Part shown: piece by piece, positions 25,108-33,643 of the stretch | Layout: each line of letters opens with the position of its first letter | Position numbering within the stretch: position 1 is the first letter of the stretch | DNA from: Actinomycetes bacterium | GTDB taxonomy: Bacteria; Actinomycetota; Coriobacteriia; Coriobacteriales; Eggerthellaceae | Assembly: GCA_023429565.1 (NCBI GenBank) | Contig: JAEZDJ010000073.1 | Location: forward strand, 1 to 64,000 | Reading direction: 5' to 3' | DNA length: 64,000 bases | Notes under the pieces: model-generated | Told to the model about the DNA's origin: nothing | The model's input: only the letters and a program-made list of their open reading frames with translations | Database searches by the model: none | Program-made: the position numbers and the translations under genes

Positions 25108-26586
25108 ATGTCGCAGAGCATTGAGATGCAGATGCCCAAGCTTTCGGTCGAGCATATTGCGCTTGGGATGTATTGGGCATGGCTATGGGTTTTTTACGAG
25201 AGCGCGGTTGTGCTCGACGCGGTTGGAGGCTTCGGGTGGATGGACGTCGCAGCCTTGCGCGTCACCGGCCTTGCATCGATGACGGTCTTTCTCGTCATCG
25301 GGGCTTTCTTCTCGAGAGCCTGGAGCGGGAGGGATGCCGTTGTCGTCCTTTCCTTCATCGCGATGGTGGCGGGTCCCGCAGGCATCGCTGTGCTGTGGGT
25401 TTTTCCGCAGGGATTTGCCAGCTCGGTGGCGCTCGTGTTCGTGGGATGCGCCGACGCGGCGTTGGCTTTCCTGTGGGCACGGTATATCATGCGCTTTTCG
25501 CGGTATCGATTCTATCAAGCGTACTGTGTCGCCATTTCAGTGGTTTTCGGCGGAGGGCTTTTCTTTCTTGTCCACATCATCGTAACGCCGATGGTTCCAA
25601 TCGTCGTGGGACTTCTGCCCGTTGGCGCCGGGCTCGTGTTCCTTTCGGGCAGATCGACTTTCGGTCAGGATGGCGACGGCCGGGATGAGACGGTCTCGCC
25701 TTACGAAGCGTCTCGGCAGATGACCAAGGAATCGGGCGCGAAGAACAACATTATCTTGAGAATATGCGTCGGCCTGGGCATCTATGGGTTTTCCTACGGG
25801 ATATTGCGCAGCCTCAACGGTTATGTCGAGCAATCTGAAACCAATTTCATTTCCATGGGGCTTTTTGTTCTGGCCGGCGCGCTGCTTGCCTTCTATCTCA
25901 GCAAGAAGCGTCTCCGGGGACTTACCGTGGTCTATCGGCTGGTGCTGCCTTGCATGGTGGTCGGGCTCCTTCTCATCCCCCTGTACAGCACGCGGTTCCT
26001 CGATGTCTCCATCGCCATTGCCGACACGGGGTACCTCCTCTTCGAGTCTCTCATATGGATCATTCTGTTTGACGCCATCGCGCGTCTCAACCTGAAACCT
26101 ATCCAGGCGTTTGGGCTCGGCCGCGCCATGACCGTCTTGGGAATGACGCTGGGGCTGTTTCTGACGAGCCAGGCGATAGAGCGTGTCGGGACGCTTGACG
26201 TGCACTCTTTGATGGTGCCGTTCATCCTTTTGGGAATCGTCGTCCTCGTGCTGACGAACACCTACATCTTGAATGAGAAGGAGATCATCACCGCTGAGTT
26301 GACTGACGTTGACGAGGAGACGCAGGACCGGCTGGCGCATACGTCGATCGCCGTCAACGAGGGTCTCGATGATGTGTGCAAGGGGATAACTCTCCGGAAA
26401 AACCTCACCGAACGTGAGGCCGAGGTGCTTGCAATGCTTGCGCGGGGGAAGACCATCAGCCAGATCAGCGAGGAACTGTTCATTTCAAAGTACACCGCGA
26501 AAACCCATACCTACAACCTGTACAAGAAGCTCAACGTGCATTCCCGCGCGGAGCTGATAGCGGGGGTGCTGGGTGGGGGACTGTAA
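25108..26586 (+). CDS. membrane-bound LuxR-type regulator with MFS-like domain
   Basis: This 492-residue protein starts with ten to twelve membrane helices arranged like a major-facilitator fold and ends in a LuxR/FixJ DNA-binding domain (NLTEREAEVLAMLARGKTISQISEELFISKYTAKTHTYNLYKKL, about residues 430-475). This fusion is a hallmark of Eggerthellaceae, where many paralogues occur, often beside exported flavoproteins. It would sense a ligand or membrane state and bind DNA while membrane-anchored; the signal and target are unknown. A TATAAT box at 25072-25077 precedes ATG 25108, which follows GAGGGGG. It is monocistronic and ends in a hairpin. Confidence 0.9.
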   Translation: MSQSIEMQMPKLSVEHIALGMYWAWLWVFYESAVVLDAVGGFGWMDVAALRVTGLASMTVFLVIGAFFSRAWSGRDAVVVLSFIAMVAGPAGIAVLWVFPQGFASSVALVFVGCADAALAFLWARYIMRFSRYRFYQAYCVAISVVFGGGLFFLVHIIVTPMVPIVVGLLPVGAGLVFLSGRSTFGQDGDGRDETVSPYEASRQMTKESGAKNNIILRICVGLGIYGFSYGILRSLNGYVEQSETNFISMGLFVLAGALLAFYLSKKRLRGLTVVYRLVLPCMVVGLLLIPLYSTRFLDVSIAIADTGYLLFESLIWIILFDAIARLNLKPIQAFGLGRAMTVLGMTLGLFLTSQAIERVGTLDVHSLMVPFILLGIVVLVLTNTYILNEKEIITAELTDVDEETQDRLAHTSIAVNEGLDDVCKGITLRKNLTEREAEVLAMLARGKTISQISEELFISKYTAKTHTYNLYKKLNVHSRAELIAGVLGGGL

Positions 26587-26587
26587 T

Positions 26588-26628
26588 CCGGCTGGGGGCG
26601 TCTCCCTTGACGCGATGCCCCCAGCCGG
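26588..26628 (+). terminator. hairpin overlapping the end of the LuxR gene
   Basis: CCGGCTGGGGGC (26588-26599) pairs perfectly with GCCCCCAGCCGG (26617-26628), starting right after the stop codon. It is GC-rich without a T-run. Confidence 0.6.
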
Positions 26629-26640
26629 CGGCCTGGCTGG

Positions 26641-26675
26641 GAAAAGCGGCAGGGCATATGCTGCCCCGGCTTTTC
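26641..26675 (+). terminator. second terminator hairpin after the LuxR gene
   Basis: GAAAAGC-GGCAG (26641-26652) pairs with CTGCC...GCTTTTC (26661-26675) with a 3-nt bulge, ending in a T-rich arm. It probably backs up the preceding hairpin. Confidence 0.55.
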
Positions 26676-26841
26676 TCATATGCCATCCACTGTTGTCCAT
26701 GTCTGTCCTTTCCGTTGTCAACACGGTCGGGAAGGTCATATTGTTGCGAATTGTGCAGAAAGTCACAGGGGATGCTTTGGATCGGATGGTTGCATGAGTA
26801 AATCTAACTTATTGATCGAATTCAAGGGGTGCCGATGCCAT

Positions 26842-26872
26842 AAAAAAATCACCCCGCTTTCGCAGGGTGATT
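26842..26872 (-). terminator. intrinsic terminator of tRNA-Lys
   Basis: On the minus strand AATCACCC pairs with GGGTGATT (26872-26865 with 26854-26847), followed by a run of seven T (26848-26842 read in reverse). This is a textbook intrinsic terminator just past the tRNA-Lys. Confidence 0.9.
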
Positions 26873-26886
26873 TGATTTCTTTTGGA

Positions 26887-26962
26887 TGGTGGACCGTCGG
26901 GGATTCGAACCCCGGACCTTGGGATTAAGAGTCCCCTGCTCTACCAGCTAAGCTAACGGTCC
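26887..26962 (-). tRNA. tRNA-Lys (CTT)
   Basis: Acceptor arms GGACCGT / ACGGTCC pair. The anticodon loop CTCTTAA gives CTT, the T-loop GTTCGAATC is standard and CCA is encoded (26889-26887). Confidence 0.97.
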
Positions 26963-27052
26963 AAAAGGTATAACGTATGTCAAAGTACACAAAACGCTGG
27001 ACTATTCTAAGGCATGCCCTCGCTCATTGCAAGCCCCGATTTCCAAGAGCGC

Positions 27053-27130
27053 TGGGGTGGCTAATCGGACTCGAACCGACGACCTCCAGAGCCACAATCT
27101 GGCGTTCTAGCCAACTGAACTATAGCCACC
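27053..27130 (-). tRNA. tRNA-His (GTG)
   Basis: Acceptor arms GTGGCTA / TAGCCAC pair. The anticodon is GTG within ATTGTGG. The extra G at position -1 (27130) faces discriminator C73 (27056), the tRNA-His identity feature. CCA is encoded. Confidence 0.97.
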
Positions 27131-27311
27131 AAGGCGCAAGGAGGAAGTATACGGATTATTGCGGCCGAGCGCAAGGGGAATATGGACAAATTGTATCAGC
27201 ATCCCCGCAATTGGGCGTTGACCTGTGGACATCGAGTAGTATAGGTGCCGGATTCCAACGCTTTAGATAAGCGGCACGGTATACCCGACGCAGAACCAAG
27301 GAGCGGTCAAC

Positions 27312-28652
27312 GTGGATATAAAGCAATCGTCGGAAAAGCGATTCGCGCTCTTGATTGATGCCGACAATGTGTCGGCGAAGTACATCAAGCCCATCACGGA
27401 CGAATTGTCCAAATACGGCACGGTCACCTACAAGCGCATCTATGGTGACTGGACGCTCACCCTGCATAACAAATGGAAAGAGGCGTTGTTGGAGAATTCC
27501 ATCACGCCCATCCAGCAGTTCGGCTACACACAGGGTAAGAATGCCACCGACTCGGCCATGATCATTGACGCCATGGACATCCTCTATACGCGCTCGGTCG
27601 AGGGATTCTGCATTGTGTCAAGCGACAGTGACTTCACCCGGTTGGCGAGCCGCATCCGAGAGAGCGGACTCACGGTCATCGGGATGGGGGAGAAAAAGAC
27701 TCCCACGGCATTTCGCAAGGCATGCGACATCTTCACCACGCTCGAACTTCTTTTGGGAGACTCAAGCGTCAAGGCTGCCCGGGGCAAAAACCGGCCGAAC
27801 GGCCCTGCCGTCAATGGCCAGAGCGCCGGTCCCACCGTTGATGAGATCGAACAGGCCGTGGTCAACATCATCACCGACAACCAGAACAACGGCAAGTCGA
27901 CGGGACTCGGTGAGGTGGGGAGTCGTCTGCTCAAGCGATATCCCGATTTTGACGTGCGCAGCTATGGAACAAATCTGCTTTCCAAATTGCTCGACGAGTT
28001 CGGCAGCGTGCAAATCACCAAAGACGGCAGTTCGGTGACCGTCGAGTTGACTGAGGGCAAAGACAAGGACGCTCCGACTGGGGCGGCGAACGATTCGATG
28101 GATGAAGCTTCCGAACAGGCTAAGGGTCCCAAGGGGTTCAAGGGGCAGAAGGGTCCGAAGAAACCCAAGGACGTTCAGCCGGCTTCTGCGAGCAGCGCAT
28201 CGGCGGAGCAGGATAATGCTCATGTTTCCGAAGGAAAACCCGAGAGAACTGGCGAGACTCGTTCGCAACAGCCTTCCGAGTCTCTTGTGCAGCAATCCGA
28301 GCGCGTGCCTCGACGCAGGCGCTCGATCAAGGTGGCTGGCGCAGGACAGGTCACGAAGCCTTCAAGCGAACAGGCCCCGCAGGCTGAATCTCCCTCGGAA
28401 GCTCCCGTCGCGACGCAGGAGGCTTCGCCTGGCAACGACGTGAATGCCGAAGCGTACATCCGTCAGCTCATCGTGGAGGCGGGCGCAGAGGGCATCGCGT
28501 TGGCCGAGCTGGGAAAGCGGGTGCGTGCGCGGTATCGCACGTTCAAGTTGCGTGACTTGGGCTACTCTCAGTTCAAGAACTACGTTGCTGATCTTGGTGA
28601 CATTGAGGTGGAAAAACGAGGAAAGGGCACGTACGCCGTTTTAGGCGAGTAG
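27312..28652 (+). CDS. NYN-domain RNA-binding protein with two LOTUS (OST-HTH) domains
   Basis: This 446-residue protein begins with a NYN nuclease-like domain of the LabA/PIN-like type (FALLIDADNVSAKYIKPI ... VSSDSDFTRLASRIRESG, residues about 10-145) with the acidic residues of the active site. A first LOTUS domain follows (DEIEQAVVNIITDNQ...VTVEL, about 175-250). A disordered Lys/Pro/Ser/Glu linker comes next, then a second LOTUS domain (AEAYIRQLIVEAG...YAVLG, about 378-445). NYN-LOTUS proteins are thought to bind or cut RNA, with G-quadruplex or structured RNA proposed for LOTUS. GTG 27312 has AAGGAG. It is monocistronic with its own terminator. The target RNA is unknown. Confidence 0.9.
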   Translation: MDIKQSSEKRFALLIDADNVSAKYIKPITDELSKYGTVTYKRIYGDWTLTLHNKWKEALLENSITPIQQFGYTQGKNATDSAMIIDAMDILYTRSVEGFCIVSSDSDFTRLASRIRESGLTVIGMGEKKTPTAFRKACDIFTTLELLLGDSSVKAARGKNRPNGPAVNGQSAGPTVDEIEQAVVNIITDNQNNGKSTGLGEVGSRLLKRYPDFDVRSYGTNLLSKLLDEFGSVQITKDGSSVTVELTEGKDKDAPTGAANDSMDEASEQAKGPKGFKGQKGPKKPKDVQPASASSASAEQDNAHVSEGKPERTGETRSQQPSESLVQQSERVPRRRRSIKVAGAGQVTKPSSEQAPQAESPSEAPVATQEASPGNDVNAEAYIRQLIVEAGAEGIALAELGKRVRARYRTFKLRDLGYSQFKNYVADLGDIEVEKRGKGTYAVLGE

Positions 28653-28671
28653 CACGCGTCCCTGATGCGTG

Positions 28672-28712
28672 GAAAAGGGCTGGGTGCCTCCAGGCATCAA
28701 GCCCTTTTCTGT
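28672..28712 (+). terminator. intrinsic terminator of the NYN-LOTUS gene
   Basis: GAAAAGGGCT (28672-28681) pairs with AGCCCTTTTC (28700-28709), with a further inner pairing TGCCT / AGGCA around the loop. A T-rich tail follows. Confidence 0.85.
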
Positions 28713-28817
28713 GTCATCGCGTGCGGCATTGCACCTCTGCATGGATGGATTGGAAGGTCGGCTTCCCCTCGCCATCTTCTGGTATCATGGTCGCTGCACG
28801 TTCTGTGGCGTGCATGT

Positions 28818-28902
28818 GCGGGCGTGGCGGAATTGGCAGACGCGCCAGATTTAGGTTCTGGTACCGAAAGGTGTGAAGGTTCAAGTCCTTTCGCCCGCAC
28901 CA
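28818..28902 (+). tRNA. tRNA-Leu (TAG)
   Basis: Acceptor arms GCGGGCG (28818-28824) and CGCCCGC (28892-28898) pair. The anticodon is TAG in ATTTAGGTT. A long variable arm (TACCGAAAGGTG) marks a class II tRNA, and CCA is encoded at 28900-28902. Confidence 0.96.
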
Positions 28903-29052
28903 TGGATAGTTCCTCTGCTTGCGGGCGCGAAACGATGCCGGATAAAGTTGACCGGGATCGCCGCATCCGCCTCGATTTCCTCCAGCTATGCAAAGGAAAA
29001 TCCCCTTGCATCGAGACTTCCCTCAGGGCGCTCTCGTGTCGTCGGCGGGGCC

Positions 29053-29463
29053 CTAGGGTAAAAAGCGTCCCATCAGAAATCCGACCACGACGCAGAGTGC
29101 GGAAAAGAGCGCGGCAAGCCCAATGAGGCGCGTCTCACGGCGCTCCTGACGTTGACGCTCCATTTCGATGCGGCGTTTGGCGGGAAAATACGAGTAACCG
29201 TCCGAGGTGATGGTTATGATGGTCCCCCGCCTGTCGTCGTTCCTTCGGGCGAGCGCCCTTCGTTCGACCAGCTCCGTTTGAAGCTCGTCGTCGGGGCGAA
29301 AGGGAAACGCGCATCGATAGACAAGTTCCCCGTCAACGGTGCATGTCGAGCGCTCATAGTCGAGCAGGCGTCCGAGTTCACGTTCTTGTTGTATGTTCAA
29401 TTCGATGGATGCCATGATGACCTCTGCTGCGTTTTGAGACTGCGTATTGGATAGAGACATCAT
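29053..29463 (-). CDS. small C-tail-anchored membrane protein of unknown function
   Basis: I do not recognise this 136-residue protein. The first ~105 residues are hydrophilic and charged, with many Arg and Glu (RLLDYERSTCTVDGELVYRC near the start, KRRIEMERQRQERRETR before the membrane). A single membrane helix LIGLAALFSALCVVVGFLMG ends the protein three residues before the C terminus. This suggests a tail-anchored protein with a cytoplasmic N terminus. Starts at 29463 or at ATG 29415 are both possible; the latter has AGAGG. It stands alone between tRNA-Leu and tig on the opposite strand. Confidence 0.6.
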   Translation of the reverse strand: MMSLSNTQSQNAAEVIMASIELNIQQERELGRLLDYERSTCTVDGELVYRCAFPFRPDDELQTELVERRALARRNDDRRGTIITITSDGYSYFPAKRRIEMERQRQERRETRLIGLAALFSALCVVVGFLMGRFLP

Positions 29464-29813
29464 ACCTTGACCTTTGTGCGAGCGAGAGGTGAATTCCCAT
29501 GAAATGCCCCGTTGCTGTGGGATTTTGCACGATTTGTTGCCGCGGCGTTACCGGATGCCAATGCGGTGCGGCGAAGCGTTTCCGCAAGGCGTTTTCCGCT
29601 GGGGCCCATTTCGTTTTGGAGGCGATTCCTGCGATATCGGTTCTTGATGAACCCGCCTGCGTGCTCTTCCTCAATGCCGGTAGATGTGCGATAATTCCGT
29701 TTTGGTGTGCTCGAAGGCGCGGGCAAGCATGCGAGTCGAGGCTCTTCCGAGAATTTCCGCAGCATACCGAATGATGCCGCAAGGCGAACGAAAGAATGAT
29801 GGAGGACAACTAC
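29464..29813. other. promoter region of tig, divergent from the membrane protein
   Basis: The only clear signal is an extended -10, TGCGATAAT, with GATAAT at 29690-29695, about 120 nt before the tig start. A 91-codon forward frame (29499-29774) is Cys-rich with no recognisable domain, and I do not call it a gene. Confidence 0.5.
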
Positions 29814-31319
29814 GTGGAGACAAAAGTTGAGGCATTGCAGGACAATCGCGTCAAGGTGACTGTTACCGTCGACGCCAAGGATATCGATGCCCGCATCAAG
29901 AAGACGTATCAAGATTTTGCCCGCAAGTACAACTTTCCCGGGTTCCGTCGGGGCAAGGCGCCGCGTCCAGTTATAGACAACGCCCTCGGTTCCGAGGCTG
30001 TCGTGGTGTCAGTGACTGACGAGCTCGTCAACGAGACGTATCCTCTCGCAATCGATGAGAGCGGCCTCTATCCCGTCGAGAAACCATCCTTTGACGAAGA
30101 CATGGGCCTTGCGGAAGCAGGCAAAGCCTTTTCCTACACCTTCGAGGTGGCGGTCAAGCCCGAGCTCGAACTGTCGAGCTATGATCCCCTTGAGATCGAA
30201 ATGCCTGCAGAAGGGGTAACCGATGCGGAGATTGACGAGCAGATAGCTTCGCTGCAGGAGCATTATTATACTTTCGAAGACGCAGCGGCCGCAACGAAGG
30301 TCAAGGATGACAGTTTCCTCGACCTGTCCATGAAGGCAACGGACGACGACGGCCAGGACATCGAGTCCCTCACGACCGAGTCTCGTCTCTACGGTTTGGG
30401 AACGGGTCTGCTGCCCGAATCCTTCGACCAGGAGATCGTGGGCATGAAGAAGGGCCAGTCGAAGTCGTTTGCCATTGACGTGCCGGCCGATCAGACTGTG
30501 CTGACCAGCTCACTCGTGGGAAAAACTCAGAAAATCAACTTTGAGGTCGAGGCTTTGGCCGTAAAGAACAAAAAGGTTCCCGAGGTCACCGACGAATGGG
30601 TGAAGGAAACCTTGGGCTTTGAGAGCGTCGAGGACTTGCGCGCGCGCATCTCCGAGTCCATCGAGCAGCAGAAGAACGAGGTGCTTCCGCGCATCAAGGA
30701 GAATCAGTGCCTGTCGATTTTGGCTGACCGCCTTCAGGGCGAGGTTCCGGAGGCTCTGTGCGAGGAAGCCGAAACCGGTTTGCTCCAAGACTTTTTCCAG
30801 CAGCTTCAGCGCCAAGGCGCATCGTTTGACGCATACCTCGCTCAGCAGGGGATCACTCCCGACCAGTTCAAGGAAGACGTCAAACAACAGGCTCTCGACA
30901 TGACGAAGCAGGACCTTGCGCTCGACGCGTGGGCACGTCATTATGATATGGGTGTCAATGACGGAGACGTGGAAAACGAATTTGCCAAGAGCGGGGCGGA
31001 CGACCCCAAGGCTTTGCAAGAGGATTGGCGCAAGAACGGTCGTCTGCACATGATCCGTGCGGGCATTCAACGAGCCGCTGCCGCCAAAGACATCATGGAC
31101 AATGCTATCGTGACGGAACTCAAGCCCGATTCTGAAAAGCCCGAGAAGCCAGCCAAGAAGGCTCCTGCCAAGAAGAAGGCGCCGGCGAAGAAAGACGACG
31201 CACCTGCGGAGAAGAAACCGGCTGCAAAAAAGCCTGCTGCCAAGAAGGCTCCCGCCAAAAAGGCAGCGAAATCGAACGAAGCCGATGCCGACAAGGCCGA
31301 TTCCTCTCCTGCCGAGTAA
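29814..31319 (+). CDS. tig: trigger factor with histone-H1-like tail
   Basis: Trigger factor is the ribosome-bound chaperone and peptidyl-prolyl isomerase. The ribosome-binding signature is NFPGFRRGKAPRPVI near residue 40. The FKBP-like isomerase domain spans about 150-245, and the helical chaperone domain extends to about 430. The last ~65 residues are a Lys/Ala/Pro tail with repeated KKAPAKK and KKPAAKK units, resembling bacterial H1-like DNA-binding tails; E. coli trigger factor has no such tail. GTG 29814 is preceded by GGAGG at 8 nt; ATG codons at 29796/29799 lack a good site. clpP and clpX follow, the usual cluster order. Confidence 0.95.
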   Translation: METKVEALQDNRVKVTVTVDAKDIDARIKKTYQDFARKYNFPGFRRGKAPRPVIDNALGSEAVVVSVTDELVNETYPLAIDESGLYPVEKPSFDEDMGLAEAGKAFSYTFEVAVKPELELSSYDPLEIEMPAEGVTDAEIDEQIASLQEHYYTFEDAAAATKVKDDSFLDLSMKATDDDGQDIESLTTESRLYGLGTGLLPESFDQEIVGMKKGQSKSFAIDVPADQTVLTSSLVGKTQKINFEVEALAVKNKKVPEVTDEWVKETLGFESVEDLRARISESIEQQKNEVLPRIKENQCLSILADRLQGEVPEALCEEAETGLLQDFFQQLQRQGASFDAYLAQQGITPDQFKEDVKQQALDMTKQDLALDAWARHYDMGVNDGDVENEFAKSGADDPKALQEDWRKNGRLHMIRAGIQRAAAAKDIMDNAIVTELKPDSEKPEKPAKKAPAKKKAPAKKDDAPAEKKPAAKKPAAKKAPAKKAAKSNEADADKADSSPAE

Positions 31320-31485
31320 AATAGAGGTAGGCCAGAGGAAAGGCTGCTTCGATAGCCGGATGGGAGAGGTGCAGTCCTGGTAACGAAACAGTGTCTGCTT
31401 CTTGCGTGGTGACAGCCGAAACCGCACTATGGCACATGAAGACGCAGGGCCGCGTGGGCGGCCGCAAGAGACAAGCGAGGCTAAC

Positions 31486-32121
31486 ATGAGATATGACACC
31501 AAATCAGCGTTGATCCCCTACGTTATCGAGCAGTCGCCGCGTGGCGAGCGTAGCTACGACATCTACTCACGCCTGCTGAACGAGCGCATCGTGTTTCTCG
31601 GGGAGGCCATTGACGACCAGGTTGCTAATTCCGTGGTCGCCCAGCTGCTTCATTTGGAGAGCGCCGATCCCGACAAGGACATCTCCCTCTACATCAATTC
31701 TCCGGGAGGTTCCGTCACGGCTGGTTTGGCCATTCTCGACACAATGGATTTCATCAAGTGCGACGTGTCCACCATCTGCTTGGGAGAGTGCGCTTCCATG
31801 GCTGCCGTGCTCCTCTCCAGCGGTGCCAAGGGCAAGCGCCTGTGCCTTCCGAATTCCATGGTCCTCATCCATCAGCCTTCCGGCGGTGCCCAGGGACAGC
31901 AAACCGAGATCGCCATCGTGGCGGACTTCATGCTCAAGACGCGTGAGCGTCTCAACAAGATCCTTGCCGACAGCACCGGGCAGACGCTTGAGACCATTCA
32001 GAACGACACGGAACGAGACAACTACATGACGGCGGAAGAGGCCTTGGCATACGGCTTGGTCGACCGAATCACCACCTCGCGCAGCATCTCTGCCGACGGC
32101 GACGAGAAGAAGAGCGAATAG
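31486..32121 (+). CDS. clpP: ATP-dependent Clp protease proteolytic subunit
   Basis: ClpP forms the barrel-shaped serine peptidase of the Clp complex. The catalytic triad is visible: Ser104 in GECASMAAV, His129 in LIHQPSGG, Asp178 in TERDNYMTAEEA. The INSPGGSV oxyanion loop is present. The 211 residues are slightly longer than the E. coli mature form; the N terminus ALIPYVIEQ is the family's axial loop. ATG 31486 follows GCGAGG. It lies 166 nt after tig and 5 nt before clpX, so it is co-transcribed at least with clpX. Confidence 0.97.
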   Translation: MRYDTKSALIPYVIEQSPRGERSYDIYSRLLNERIVFLGEAIDDQVANSVVAQLLHLESADPDKDISLYINSPGGSVTAGLAILDTMDFIKCDVSTICLGECASMAAVLLSSGAKGKRLCLPNSMVLIHQPSGGAQGQQTEIAIVADFMLKTRERLNKILADSTGQTLETIQNDTERDNYMTAEEALAYGLVDRITTSRSISADGDEKKSE

Positions 32122-32126
32122 GATAC

Positions 32127-33554
32127 ATGAACGAGAGACGTGACGACGAATTCGAGGATCGGGATCCTTCCGACATCACCTGTGCTTTCTGCGGCAAGCA
32201 TCCGCAGCAGGTGACGGCAATGATCTCGGGGCCGAATGGAATATACATCTGCGACGAGTGCATCTCCATCTGCGCTGATGCCATGATGCGTGACCTCGGC
32301 CTCAATGCGCTCGGACCTGCCGGCATCGGCGAAGGAAGCTCTGACGATGCCGTGTTGGATCTGTCTTCGGGCCGCCATGCGCGACGCTCCGGCTTTGGCG
32401 GATCGTCGTCTGACGCCGCATCCGAACCGGCACCCGAAGACGTCTTGTCTGACCTGCCGACTCCGCATGAGCTCTACGCGGAGCTTTCGGAGCATGTAGT
32501 AGGGCAGGAGCAGGCAAAACGTGCCTTGTCGGTGGCCGTCTACAACCACTACAAGCGCATCAGCCTGGGTGCCGACGTCGATGACGGCGATGTGGAGCTG
32601 GCCAAGAGCAACATCATGCTGCTTGGCCCGACGGGTTCGGGCAAGACGCTTCTGGCGCAGACGCTTGCGCGTACCTTGCGCGTGCCGTTCGCCATTGCCG
32701 ATGCGACCACCCTTACCGAGGCTGGCTATGTGGGAGAAGACGTCGAGAACATATTGCTCAAGTTGATCACGGCAGCTGATTTCGATACCGATCGTGCCGA
32801 GATTGGCATCGTTTACATTGACGAGATTGACAAGGTGGCGCGAAAGGCCGAAAACCTGTCCATAACGCGTGACGTTTCGGGCGAGGGCGTCCAGCAGGCC
32901 TTGTTGAAGATTGTCGAAGGGACTGAGGCTAGTGTTCCCCCGCAGGGAGGCCGCAAGCATCCCCAGCAGGAACTCATCCATGTCGACACGACGAACATCC
33001 TGTTTATCCTCGGCGGAGCCTTTGTCGGGCTGACGGACATCATCGCCGAACGCGTGGGCAAAAGCGGTCTCGGTTTCAACGCGGAGCTTCCTGAAAGCAA
33101 GAAGCATGCCGAGGCAGAGCTCCTTGCCCAGGTGCTTCCCGAGGATTTGAACAAGTATGGAATGATCCCCGAATTCGTGGGTCGCATTCCGGTGGTCACA
33201 TCGCTGCAGGAATTGTCGGAAGAGGATCTCGTCCGCATCCTGACCGAGCCAAAAAATGCTTTGGTGAAGCAGTATGTGAAGATGTTCGAATTTGAGGATT
33301 CGACGCTGACGTTTGAGCCTGGAGCCCTTGCTGCCATTGCCCATGAAGCTGTGGAGCATGGCACCGGTGCCCGAGGATTGCGTTCCATATGTGAACGGGT
33401 GCTCCAGGACGTGATGTACGACCTGCCTGAGCACGACGGTCCTTCGTCTGTGACGGTGCGCGCAAGCGATATCCGTGGAGAGACGAAGCCTGCGATCGAG
33501 CCCCAAGAGCGGGCCGAGTCGGACGCGGCCAGTCAGGAGCTGCAAAGCGCTTAG
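32127..33554 (+). CDS. clpX: ATP-dependent Clp protease ATP-binding subunit
   Basis: ClpX unfolds substrates and feeds them to ClpP. The N-terminal zinc-binding domain has Cys19, Cys22, Cys42 and Cys45. The AAA+ core shows Walker A GPTGSGKT (residues 167-174), Walker B IVYIDEIDK, the pore loop GYVGEDVE and sensor regions LPEDLNKYGMIPEFVGRIP. The IGF-like ClpP-docking loop corresponds to the KSGLGFNAEL segment, where a G-F core is visible. The linker after the zinc finger (about 60-105) is longer and more acidic than in E. coli. A terminator hairpin follows at 33580-33616. Confidence 0.97.
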   Translation: MNERRDDEFEDRDPSDITCAFCGKHPQQVTAMISGPNGIYICDECISICADAMMRDLGLNALGPAGIGEGSSDDAVLDLSSGRHARRSGFGGSSSDAASEPAPEDVLSDLPTPHELYAELSEHVVGQEQAKRALSVAVYNHYKRISLGADVDDGDVELAKSNIMLLGPTGSGKTLLAQTLARTLRVPFAIADATTLTEAGYVGEDVENILLKLITAADFDTDRAEIGIVYIDEIDKVARKAENLSITRDVSGEGVQQALLKIVEGTEASVPPQGGRKHPQQELIHVDTTNILFILGGAFVGLTDIIAERVGKSGLGFNAELPESKKHAEAELLAQVLPEDLNKYGMIPEFVGRIPVVTSLQELSEEDLVRILTEPKNALVKQYVKMFEFEDSTLTFEPGALAAIAHEAVEHGTGARGLRSICERVLQDVMYDLPEHDGPSSVTVRASDIRGETKPAIEPQERAESDAASQELQSA

Positions 33555-33579
33555 GGTTTGAGAGCAAGGAAAGCGAGAG

Positions 33580-33616
33580 AAGCGGGCGGATCGCGGAAGG
33601 CGTCACGCCCGCTTTT
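33580..33616 (+). terminator. intrinsic terminator between clpX and valS
   Basis: AAGCGGGCG (33580-33588) pairs with CGCCCGCTT (33606-33614), followed by TTTT. It ends the tig-clpP-clpX transcript 28 nt before valS. No T-box elements were found around it, so it looks like a plain terminator. Confidence 0.75.
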
Positions 33617-33643
33617 GGGTTTAGAGAGGCGAAAGAGCAGGAC

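Noticed and set aside
29499..29774. 91-codon Cys-rich forward frame upstream of tig
   Set aside because: No domain, no ribosome-binding site, and it lies over the likely tig promoter.
33555..33643. attenuator controlling valS
   Set aside because: The hairpin at 33580-33616 is a simple terminator for clpX; no specifier or T-box elements surround it.
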